Source: Lachnospiraceae bacterium
GTDB taxonomy: Bacteria > Bacillota > Clostridia > Lachnospirales > Lachnospiraceae
Direction: 5' to 3'
Length of the DNA stretch: 49,391 nt
NCBI GenBank assembly: GCA_021203145.1
Contig: JAJQBS010000011.1
Location: 1 to 49,391, forward strand
Below are positions 16,973-25,800 of the stretch, piece after piece. Every line of letters starts with the position of its first letter. The first letter of the stretch is position 1. The notes under the pieces were generated by a model that was not told the origin of the DNA, searched no databases, and saw nothing but the letters and a program-made list of their open reading frames with translations. The position numbers and the translations under genes were made by a program.

Positions 16973-18838
16973 TCACCCCGGCAGGCTGTCCCGCACACAC
17001 AGTGCCCCGTAGCCTGCCTGATTGTTTGGCCAGCGGGTAAATCCCGGCAGCTGGCGTGCGCCGCGCCAGAGGCAGGCCTTTATCTTCTCGCCGAAAAGAT
17101 AGGGATCGTTTCTGCGGAGGATTCCCCATTCCATCAGAAGTGCCGCCGCGCCGGTTACGAATGGGGCGGCAAAGGAGGTGCCGGAGACGCTCACGTAGCC
17201 TCCGCCCACGGCGGTGGTCGTGATGTCCACGCCAGGAGCGACCAGGTCGGGGCGGTTCTGGTATCTGGTGTCGGGCCAGCCGCGCCCGGAAAAGGATGCG
17301 CAGGCGTCCAGCCTGGCGTCGTACGCGCCGACAGCGATGACGCCAGAGGCGGAGGATGGAATGGTCATCGTCGTATCCGGCGTGGAGTTTAAGAAACGGG
17401 TGCCGCTGTTTCTTGCCCGCGCGTCCGGCATCCAGAGCGAATATTCGCCCGTGACAATGCGCCGCGGCGTCAGTACAATCTGCCAGATGCCACTGTCGAT
17501 ATAGTCCTGCCCCGGGATGAAATCCATATAGATTTCCTGCTGCGTCTGCCAGGGGGATGGTTCGCCATAATATACCAGCAAATCCGTGGTACCCAGCCGG
17601 TACCGCGCGGTTCCGATCTCCTCCGCAAACGGACCCGCGCAGCGGCCGTTCGGGTGGATGACCGTGATTTCAAAGCGATCCGCATAATTCTTCCACAGCT
17701 GCAGATTCATGGTGGTTTCAAAATCGCTGATCAGGAATTCGATGATCTCCTGATCCTCTGACAGCCTGCCGGAAATGTGTCCTCCCATATTTCCTTCGTT
17801 TCCGGTACCGGCCACGATCACAGCGCGCCCCCGCTTCGAGAGCATGTCGATGTAGGTTTCCAGGAGAGAATTCCCTCGATGGGAACCGTAGACGTTTCCG
17901 AAGCTCAGGTTCACTGCCACCGGCTGCGCAAATTCCTCCGCTTTTCGCATGACATACTCCAATGCCTGCATCAGCTCGGTTGTGCTCGGAAAGCCATCCG
18001 GGCGCGGGCTGCCAAGCTTTACGACCAGGAGGTCGCTTTTGGGGGCGACGCCTCTGTAGGGATTGCCGGACGCACGTCCGTTGCCTGCCGCGACACCAAG
18101 CACCTCCGTACCGTGTCCGCTTAAGTCGCGCTCCGGCACAAGCTCCAGCCCCGCCTCGCGCGAGCCGGCCGCAAGTGCCATGTTGAGATCCTCCTGCGTG
18201 TACTCCACGCCGCGCGTGAATCCCGCCGGGGTGTGGCCAAGAGGGGCCGCTCCGACGTCCGCCGCCACAGCTTCGGTTTCTTCTTCCGATCCTGCGTATG
18301 CTACCACCGCTCTCATCTCAGCTCCGGCATCCGCAGTCGTCCCATCCGGATTCGGCACAGCGCTCTGATCCCAGAGTGCCCGGATGTGTGTTGTCCCATC
18401 CTCCTTCCGAAAGTCAGGGTGAAAATAATCGACGCCCGAATCAATCACCGCCACCAGTACGCCTTCCCCATACAATTCGAGCGGCTCTGCCTGCACCGGA
18501 TACAGGCAGGATACCGACCGCCCGATGGAAACGCCAAAATAAAGGCGCCTGGGCTTTTCTATATATTCGATCTGCGGAATCGCCGCGAGCGCCCTGATCT
18601 GTTCCCGGGTGCCTGTCAAAATTGCGTAGCCGCCCGAAAGAAACACGGCATCCCATGTATCCGGATGATCCGGAAGTGCCGCGCGGAGCTCCTGCCAGGT
18701 ACCGCTATATCGGACGATCACCTCCCAGGTTCTTTCCTCCCGGTTGTAACCGACGTCCAGCTCTTCTGATTTTTCCAGTTCCTCATTCGACGCCTCCAGC
18801 GCCAGATTCAGCAGATTGTCAAGCTTCTGATCTTCCAT
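16973..18838 (-). CDS. S8 family serine peptidase (subtilase), intracellular Csp-like
   Basis: The 621-residue subtilase has its triad at Asp in VAVIDSGVDYFHPDF (~133), His in DLSGHGTEVLGVAAG (~241) and Ser in VSGTSFAAPFVTG (~552). A prodomain-like N-terminus (~1-110) precedes it, and a large insertion of about 200 residues lies between the His and Ser blocks, as in the CspABC-like clostridial group. There is no signal peptide, so it is probably cytoplasmic or released by lysis. The start at 18838 (MEDQKLDN) follows GGGAGATATTC; the earlier ATG at 18856 is rejected. It is divergent from the AraC-type gene. CspB-like proteins act in spore germination, but the Csp-like group is broad and this role is not shown. 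Confidence 0.88.
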   Translation of the reverse strand: MEDQKLDNLLNLALEASNEELEKSEELDVGYNREERTWEVIVRYSGTWQELRAALPDHPDTWDAVFLSGGYAILTGTREQIRALAAIPQIEYIEKPRRLYFGVSIGRSVSCLYPVQAEPLELYGEGVLVAVIDSGVDYFHPDFRKEDGTTHIRALWDQSAVPNPDGTTADAGAEMRAVVAYAGSEEETEAVAADVGAAPLGHTPAGFTRGVEYTQEDLNMALAAGSREAGLELVPERDLSGHGTEVLGVAAGNGRASGNPYRGVAPKSDLLVVKLGSPRPDGFPSTTELMQALEYVMRKAEEFAQPVAVNLSFGNVYGSHRGNSLLETYIDMLSKRGRAVIVAGTGNEGNMGGHISGRLSEDQEIIEFLISDFETTMNLQLWKNYADRFEITVIHPNGRCAGPFAEEIGTARYRLGTTDLLVYYGEPSPWQTQQEIYMDFIPGQDYIDSGIWQIVLTPRRIVTGEYSLWMPDARARNSGTRFLNSTPDTTMTIPSSASGVIAVGAYDARLDACASFSGRGWPDTRYQNRPDLVAPGVDITTTAVGGGYVSVSGTSFAAPFVTGAAALLMEWGILRRNDPYLFGEKIKACLWRGARQLPGFTRWPNNQAGYGALCVRDSLPG

Positions 18839-18925
18839 GAATATCTCCCTGCGCAAAAGAACTGCCCCGCATTCACTCTATTGTTTTATGCAAAAAACCG
18901 TACCTGTGTGCATCACTGAAGGCAC

Positions 18926-19696
18926 ATGAGTACGTTTAAAGCTGCCAGATTCCCGACTTTCCTTCTATCAGATCTGCTCTTCCGGGATTATAGTTTGGGA
19001 ATTCAAAAGACGGTCGATTATATTGAAGCTCACATTACGGAAGAACTGGATTATGATTCCATTGCGGCGGAGGGCTTTTCTTCCTCATATCATTTCCAGC
19101 GGACATTCGGGCTTCTGTGCGGCTTCACTTTGGGCGAATATATCAGGAAAAGAAGGCTTTCTCTGGCCGGCGCCGAGCTGGCGCAGGGCGAATGTAAGGT
19201 AATCGATGCGGCCTTAAAGTATGGTTACGAGAGTCCGGACAGCTTCGCAAAAGCATTCTATAAATTTCATGGCATTCTCCCGTCTGAGGCAAAACTCAAT
19301 GGCAGAAGGCTGAAATCGTTCTCACGGCTTTCTTTAAACATTTCACTCGAAGGAGGATCTTTAATGGACTACCGTCTGGAAGAAAAAAGGGAACTGGTTC
19401 TGACCGGTTTTAAAACTCATTTTACCGGGGTTGATTTTGTGGAAAACCTGGGGCTTGAGACATTGGTGATCCCTGGCAGTACGTATGTCGTTTTTGAGAC
19501 AAAAGATCTGAGAAATTCCGTCAGCGAATTTTTTAACCTGATTGGCAAGAGAGCCTGGATTCTGACGGAATGGATGCCTGAAATGGGATTGCAGATAAAG
19601 CGCGCGCCGGAGCTGGCGGTGTACCATTGGATGCCGCGGAAAGAAAGGCGCGTGGAGGTCTGGATGCCGGTGGAAAAGAATCTGCCGCTTCTTTAA
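18926..19696 (+). CDS. AraC family transcriptional regulator with a shortened GyrI-like effector domain
   Basis: The 256-residue protein has two helix-turn-helix motifs within GIQKTVDYIEAHITEELDYDSIAAEGFSSSYHFQRTF and AALKYGYESPDSFAKAFYKFHG (about residues 25-125). A GyrI-like small-molecule-binding part follows, with conserved pieces IPGSTYVVFETKD, ILTEWMPEMGLQIKRAPELAVYHW. From memory of the family the middle of the effector domain looks shorter than usual, as if about 50-80 residues between FKTHFTG and VDFVENLG were lost. The N-terminal ~23 residues are atypical; a TTG at 18995 is an alternative start. It is divergent from the subtilase. Its target is unknown. Confidence 0.75.
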   Translation: MSTFKAARFPTFLLSDLLFRDYSLGIQKTVDYIEAHITEELDYDSIAAEGFSSSYHFQRTFGLLCGFTLGEYIRKRRLSLAGAELAQGECKVIDAALKYGYESPDSFAKAFYKFHGILPSEAKLNGRRLKSFSRLSLNISLEGGSLMDYRLEEKRELVLTGFKTHFTGVDFVENLGLETLVIPGSTYVVFETKDLRNSVSEFFNLIGKRAWILTEWMPEMGLQIKRAPELAVYHWMPRKERRVEVWMPVEKNLPLL

Positions 19697-19805
19697 AATT
19701 CCGTATCCAGGAATCTGTCACAAAGGGGTGATTTCTTGAGCAGCATCATTATCGCTGCGCCGGGTGCGGCTTTAGCCGCAAAACTCCTTGCCCGGCTCTG
19801 TGCAT

Positions 19806-19837
19806 AAAAATGCAAGGAGGGGTAGCCCCTCCTTGCA
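19806..19837 (-). terminator. Rho-independent terminator after the sulfite-reductase fusion gene
   Basis: TGCAAGGAGGGG and CCCCTCCTTGCA form a perfect 12-bp stem with a 3-nt loop (19811-19837). On the minus strand it is followed by TTTTT (19806-19810). It begins immediately after the stop codon of the gene ending at 19839. Confidence 0.9.
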
Positions 19838-19838
19838 C

Positions 19839-22712
19839 TCAGCATGTCGCGCCGCCTTTTACGGTTTTTCTTAATATGATTTCCCGGTCGCTCTGTGTGA
19901 TCGCATTGTTCAGAAGCTTTTCATTTACATAGTCAAATCCAAGCCTGGCCACCGTATCCGCAAAGCGCTCTCCGGTGATTCCCTCATCCCGGAACAGGAG
20001 AATCGCCTTCTCGACCGTGTCCAGAACCTCCTCTTCTGTGGTAAAGATTCTGGTCAGAGGAATACCGTGCGCCGTCTTTTTCCCCCAGCGACCGCCGATA
20101 TAGATGCGGTAGCCGTCCTGGTACTCCAGTGCGCCGAATGGACATTTGCCCAGGCAGCGTCCGCAATTGTTGCATGTATCCGAAGGAATCTGTATTTTTC
20201 CGTCGATGACCTGTGCCGCTTTGATCGGGCAGGCCAGTTCCACCTGGCACTTTTTGCAGCCGTGGCATTTTGCATGGTCTACTGTGGGCACCCTCTGCCC
20301 AACGATTCCCAGGTCATTCAGGTTCGGCTTTACGCAATTGTTCGGGCAGCCGCCGACCGCGATTTTAAACTTGTGCGGAAGCGTGACGCTGTGATATCCC
20401 TCATAAAAACGAGTGTGAAGCTTCTCTGAGAGTGCAAAGGTATCGATCAGGCCATACTGGCAGGTCGTCCCCTTGCAGGAGACAACCGGGCGGACAAGCG
20501 AGCCGGTTCCGCCGGTGGAAAGACCCCTTTCGTTCAGATAATCCATCAGCGGCTGCAGATTCTGATAGTTTACACCCTGGATTTCCAGTGTGAGGCGCGT
20601 CGTCATGGTAATCGCCCCGGATCCGAACTTTTCCGCCGCCTCCGCGATGGCGCGATGTTCTTCCGCCGTAATCCTGCCGTTCCGGGTAATGACGCGGACG
20701 TTGAAAACATCCGGGTAGCGTTTGTCCTGAAGGCAGCCGAGACCCTTGACCCGCTTGATTTCCTCCGCAGGCAGCGTCCCCTTTATCTCCACCTTCACGT
20801 CGTTTACAAACAGGCCACCCTCCAATGCGCGGGTGTTGGTATAGCCGAGTGCTTTCAGGCGGTTTTGCAGGAAATATGCGCGTTTTCCCTTCGCGCAGAC
20901 CAGGAGCAGCTTCTCATCCTTCTGAATTCCGTCGAGCGCATCGATGCCTCCTGCATTTACTCCCTTATCTGTATCTGCATTGGCTGTGAATTCCGCGCTA
21001 TCCGCACACGGCTCTGCATCCGCGCCAACTGTGGATTCCGCGCTATCCGCACACGGCTCTGCATCCGCGCCAACTGTGGATTCCGCGCCATTCGCATACG
21101 GCTCTGTATCCGCGCCCGCTGCAGGTTCTGCGCCATCCGCATCCGATTCTATATTCGCGTCGGCTGTGGGTTCCGCATCATTCGCACCCTGCTCTGCTGC
21201 CGGGTCTGCAGCGCATGAGGCACACTCCGTGTGCGCGGACAGTGTGGTCACGCTGGCCAGGTCGATCCACTTAGCTCCCGGAATCGACGGCGCCGGGCTT
21301 ACGTCCAGTACCCGGTAGCCTTTCGCGCGGCCGGCCAGATATTCGGCGGGAGTAAATGTCTCATATGTGCCGGAAAGTTTATTTTCCAATATGTAGCAGG
21401 CCTGCACAAATGGGTGGATCGCGGTGGAAAACGGCGGCGCGTAGGCGAAATCCAGCGTGTCAAAATCCTCGATCCGGGCGTTCATGGCAATGCCTGTCAC
21501 TGCGATGTCCACCATCTTGTCGACCGCTCCCGCGCCGAGCACCTGAATTCCCAGAAGGGCGTGCGTCGTTTTATCCGCGACCAGCTTTGTGACAAAGGTC
21601 GCGGCGTCCGGGTAATAATGTGCCTTGTCGTCGGTCACGCAGGTGGCTGTGATTACCTCATAACCCGCGTTTTTCGTCTGCTCCTCGGTCAGCCCGGTAC
21701 GGCCCGCATTCAGATCGGACGCAAGCTTTACGACCCCGGTTCCAAGGCAGCCGCTGTAAGATGCGGCGCTGGAATTATGTCCGAGATTTTTCGCAAGCAG
21801 CCTTCCGGTAATATTCGCGGTGGAGCCCATCGCGGACCACTGCGGTTTCTTCGTAAGGCGGTTACAGACCTGCGCGCAGTCGCCGACCGCGTAGATATCG
21901 TCCAGATTCGTCCTCTGGTATTCGTCGACAACAATCAGCCCCCGGTTCCTCTCGATGCCGGATCCTTCAAGGAACGCGGTAGCCGGGCGGATTCCGATGG
22001 CAAGGACGACAACATCCCCTTCAAAGCTCCCGGCGCTCGTGCGGATACCGGAAGCCCTGGCCTGGCCTGAAACCTCCGTAAGCGCAGCTCCCGTTACGAT
22101 CCGCAGGCCCCGGTTCATGAGCTGGCGGCGGATATACTGTGCCATCTCCGGGTCAAACAGGTTCGGCAGCACCTGGGACGCCATGTCAACTACTGTCACC
22201 TTCAGGCCTTTTGCCATCAGGTTCTCCGCGATTTCCAGCCCAATGAAGCCCGCTCCGACCACGACCGCGCTTTTACAGGAATTCTGCTCCACATAGTCTC
22301 GAAGCCCGATCGCATCATCCGGCTCACGCATGGTAAAGACGCCCGCAAGCGATGTGCCCGGCACATTCGGGACAAACGGAACTGCGCCGGCCGCGATCAC
22401 CAGGCTGTCGTAGGACGCCGTCTCGCCGTTCGCGAAAGACACAGTTTTCGCCTCCGGATTTACCGAAACCGCCTCCATGCCCGTCCTTACCTGAACGCCG
22501 GTAAGTCCCGTGTATTTCTCCGGCGTATTTACGATCAGATCCGCGCGGTCCTCAATCGCTCCGCCGACATAATAGGGCAGCCCGCAGCCCGCATAGGAAA
22601 TATCCTTTCCCTTTGTGTAGATCGTAACAGAAGCATTTCCAGACTCTCTCTTCAGCTTTGCCGCCGTTTTCGTCCCGGCGGCGACACCGCCCAGCACGAC
22701 AATGTTTCTCAT
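19839..22712 (-). CDS. CoA-disulfide reductase-like FAD oxidoreductase fused to rhodanese and sulfite/nitrite reductase-ferredoxin domains
   Basis: The 957-residue fusion starts with a pyridine-nucleotide-disulfide oxidoreductase (~1-445): FAD motif VVLGGVAAGTKTA, Cys at ~43 in YAGCGLPYY as in CoA-disulfide reductases, NAD motif VVVGAGFIGLEIAE. A rhodanese domain (~455-640) has its Cys in LLLVCAKGKRAYF (~604). A siroheme/4Fe-4S half-domain follows (CKGTTC, GGCPNNC), then two ferredoxin motifs (CHGCKKCQVELACP, CNNCGRCLGKCP). This suggests NAD(P)H-driven reduction of sulfite, polysulfide or related sulfur species. Five 15-residue repeats interrupt the rhodanese domain at ~501-576. The start at 22712 follows GGAGGAAGAGAGA. 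A consensus promoter and a terminator bracket it as a single-gene unit. Confidence 0.88.
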   Translation of the reverse strand: MRNIVVLGGVAAGTKTAAKLKRESGNASVTIYTKGKDISYAGCGLPYYVGGAIEDRADLIVNTPEKYTGLTGVQVRTGMEAVSVNPEAKTVSFANGETASYDSLVIAAGAVPFVPNVPGTSLAGVFTMREPDDAIGLRDYVEQNSCKSAVVVGAGFIGLEIAENLMAKGLKVTVVDMASQVLPNLFDPEMAQYIRRQLMNRGLRIVTGAALTEVSGQARASGIRTSAGSFEGDVVVLAIGIRPATAFLEGSGIERNRGLIVVDEYQRTNLDDIYAVGDCAQVCNRLTKKPQWSAMGSTANITGRLLAKNLGHNSSAASYSGCLGTGVVKLASDLNAGRTGLTEEQTKNAGYEVITATCVTDDKAHYYPDAATFVTKLVADKTTHALLGIQVLGAGAVDKMVDIAVTGIAMNARIEDFDTLDFAYAPPFSTAIHPFVQACYILENKLSGTYETFTPAEYLAGRAKGYRVLDVSPAPSIPGAKWIDLASVTTLSAHTECASCAADPAAEQGANDAEPTADANIESDADGAEPAAGADTEPYANGAESTVGADAEPCADSAESTVGADAEPCADSAEFTANADTDKGVNAGGIDALDGIQKDEKLLLVCAKGKRAYFLQNRLKALGYTNTRALEGGLFVNDVKVEIKGTLPAEEIKRVKGLGCLQDKRYPDVFNVRVITRNGRITAEEHRAIAEAAEKFGSGAITMTTRLTLEIQGVNYQNLQPLMDYLNERGLSTGGTGSLVRPVVSCKGTTCQYGLIDTFALSEKLHTRFYEGYHSVTLPHKFKIAVGGCPNNCVKPNLNDLGIVGQRVPTVDHAKCHGCKKCQVELACPIKAAQVIDGKIQIPSDTCNNCGRCLGKCPFGALEYQDGYRIYIGGRWGKKTAHGIPLTRIFTTEEEVLDTVEKAILLFRDEGITGERFADTVARLGFDYVNEKLLNNAITQSDREIILRKTVKGGATC
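20984..21208. repeat. 45-bp tandem repeat, five copies, inside the rhodanese domain
   Basis: Copies start at 20984, 21029, 21074, 21119 and 21164. The two near the catalytic Cys side are nearly identical and the others diverge. Each encodes a 15-residue unit of the form GADAEPCADSAESTV. The array lies between the first rhodanese strands and the catalytic cysteine, so it must loop out of the fold. Confidence 0.92.
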
Positions 22713-22765
22713 TCTCTCTTCCTCCGATTTCTGACTCATAGAATATTGAGTTGATTGCTTCGCTC

Positions 22766-22794
22766 ATCATACCACCATAAATGTCATATGTCAA
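22766..22794 (-). promoter_or_regulatory. Promoter of the sulfite-reductase fusion gene
   Basis: On the minus strand TTGACA (22789-22794), a 17-bp spacer and TATGAT (22766-22771) lie in the 108-bp gap after the activase stop. Confidence 0.7.
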
Positions 22795-22820
22795 TAAATC
22801 GGAAGACTTACCGGATTGCT

Positions 22821-25800
22821 TTAAGCATTTTTTTCATGATTCATAATCAACATCTGCAGCCTGTTTTCGACATTGGCGTAGCTGGTGTCCGGATCAAGAT
22901 CCAGCGGCAGAATTGTGATATCCGGATACCGCTCTTTCAGGCTCTTGATCGTGCCTCTGCCGCAGACATGGTTCGGAAGGCAGCCAAACGGCTGCAGGAT
23001 GATAAAGGATTTCACCCCTTCTCCGGCGTAATGGGCGATTTCCGCCGCCATCAGCCAGCCCTCTCCGCAGCTTAATGTCTCCGGGATGATATCCCTGACA
23101 AGCGGGTACATTTCTTTCGGGTTCTGCGCTTTGCGGTAAAGCGGATGTCTTACGGCGATTTTTTCCACCTGCTTCTGTACATAGTCAAACAGCGCGTCCA
23201 CCACGTAAGGGTAACGAGGGATGTTGGCATTATAGTCCCGGATTTCGCAGATGGAAGCGCGGAAATCTTTGCGCAGCTGGTCGGTAATGCGCGGAAAGAC
23301 CGTCTCCATTCCATTCTCTTCCATATATTCCTCAATATGGAAATTGGACCCCGGGTGGTAGGTGACCAGAAGCTCTCCCGTGATAAATACCCTCGGTTTC
23401 AAGACGCTGCGGTCATAAGGAATCGCATCGAGCCTGTCCAGGCACCTGGAAAACACTTTTTTTGTATGGCTGATCCCGGATTTGATCCCTTCTGCGAGCT
23501 GCTGTACACACTCCCCATAAACACGATCCGTCTCTCCGGCGTTTTTCTCATAAGGACGGATCTTCCGGACCTGGTCTGCCAGGACATCCAGCATCATAAA
23601 TGTCCAGACGGCTTCCAGCACCGCGCTGATTCCGAGAAGGAATACCCCCGGATGCATGTCCTTTGTGTCATTCGCGTCCGTCGTCACGATAGGGACACCC
23701 GCAAATCCTGCCTTGTCCAGCCCTTTGCGCAAAAGCCCCGCATAGTGGGACATCCGGCAGTCACACTGGAATTTCACCATCCCCACCGCCACCTCGTCCT
23801 GGCGGTAATTGCCCTTCTGCAGCGCGCCGATCAGTTCCCCGATGACCATCTGCGCCGGGAAACAGATGTCATTATGTACATATTTTTTGCCCAGCGCGAT
23901 CTCGTCAATCCCGCCGACTGGGACGGACTTCACGAGAAAGCCCTCCTTCTCACAGATGCCGGTAAGCAGAACGGATACTTCCCTTGAAATGTTCGGAATC
24001 AGCAGTGTCCGTTTCTTCTTGTCCGCCTTCCGGAATTTCACCGGACTGGGCTGAGGCAGATCCTTTATCTCTTTTTCCAGATCCCGGAACGTCCTGCCGC
24101 ACTTTCTTAAGTTCCTTCTCTTGATCTCAATCGTCTCGATAAAGGACTGGATCCGTATCCCAAGGGAACCCGTGGCGTCGCTTTCATCCACCTTCAGGAT
24201 CAGCGGCGGCTTGTCGCCCATCTCCCTCAGGATCCGGATAATCTCATCAGAAAGGATCGCGTCGTGCCCGCAGCCAAAGCTGACGATCTGAACATATTCC
24301 AGCGCGGGGTCTTTCGCTGCCACCATCGCCGCCTCCAGCATCCGGGTATGAAAATTATTCGTGATCTCTATCCCCGTATTCCTGAGATCCTGCTCGTTCA
24401 AATGCGGGAGCGAGTCCACAGTCAGCACCGGAACACCCTGTTCCTCGAAACGCTTATAAATCTCATGGCAAATGAACGGATCGTTATGATAAGGCCGTCC
24501 CGCCAGTACGACGGCATAGCCGCCCTTCCGGTGTACATCGTCCAGGATCTCCTGCCCCCGCGCGACAAGCCTCTCCCGGAATGTCCGCAGTGCCTGCTCT
24601 CCCTCGACGAAAGCCGTTTCCGCCTGCTTCAAAGTAACGCCGAGCGTCTCCACCGCATAGGCGCAGATCTGTTTTTTCCTGTCCTTTTCCGTAAACCAGT
24701 GGAAGAGCGGCGTGTCGTATATTATCTCTTTCCTGCCCACAGGCTGTCCGCTGTTTTCAGCTGCGGCTGACGTTGCGGCCTTTTCTCCTGTGCCGGATAT
24801 TCCGGTTCTTTTGTCTGCGGCAGATGTTCCGGAACTTTTGTCTGCGACCGATGTTCTGAAGCTTTCTCCTGTGTCGGATATTCCAGCTTGCGAAGCAGGA
24901 ATTTCGCCGGGATTCTGCGAGTTCTTCACGACCATCGGGTAACCCTGCAGCACGGAACACATATATGGGCTGAGCTTATCCACGCCCTCCGGCGGCATAT
25001 GCATGATATAGGGGAAGAAAATCCTGTCCACGCCCTGTTTTTGCAAGTCCATAATATGGCCATGCACGAGCTTCGCCGGGAAACATACTGTATCCGACGC
25101 CACGTATTTCAGCCCCTGCTCGTACAGCTTTCTGGAGGAGCCATGGGAAAATACGGTCCGATACCCAAGGCTTCTGAAAAATGTGCTCCAGAATGGCATG
25201 CTGTCCCAGAATTCCAGGACGCGCGGCAGTCCAACAGCCTCATTTTTATCCGAAACTATGGAAGGCAGCCCGGTGTCCCTCGTTTCGGATGAAGGAACCA
25301 CTGGACGATCCGCCGGCTGACGCGGCATGGATGTCGGTTCCATCGCAGAAAACAACATTCTCTCCCGCTCCACATATAAGTCCGGCGTCCTGTCTCCCTG
25401 TGGCTTTCTCTGGTTTCCGTTCTGTGCAGCTTTCGGTGCTGTTCCGGCATCTTCCGCGCCTCTCTCGCACCGGTTTCCGGTCACCCATCTTCTGCCCGTC
25501 GAAAACTGCACCACCGTACGGTTGCAGTGGTTCGCGCAGCCCTCGCAGATGACTCCGCTCTGCGTAGTGTACGCGAAATCCGCTACCCTGCCAAATCCTA
25601 TGAAGGAACTGTCTGTTCCGTTCGCATAGCCATGCTCTTCCAGGTACTGCCTTGCCGAAAGCGCCGCCCCTATAGCTCCCATCTCACCTGGGTAGGGCGC
25701 CAGCTTTACCTCTTTCTGGAGATAATCCTCCAGCGCTTTCAGAACCGCCCGGTTCCGGAAGGTTCCTCCCTGCACCACGATGTGCTCTCCCAGATCCGCC

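Noticed and set aside
20957..21142. Repetitive open frames on both strands over the rhodanese repeat array
   Set aside because: They arise because a 45-bp repeat stays open in several frames; the conserved domains on either side fix the minus-strand frame of the fusion protein.
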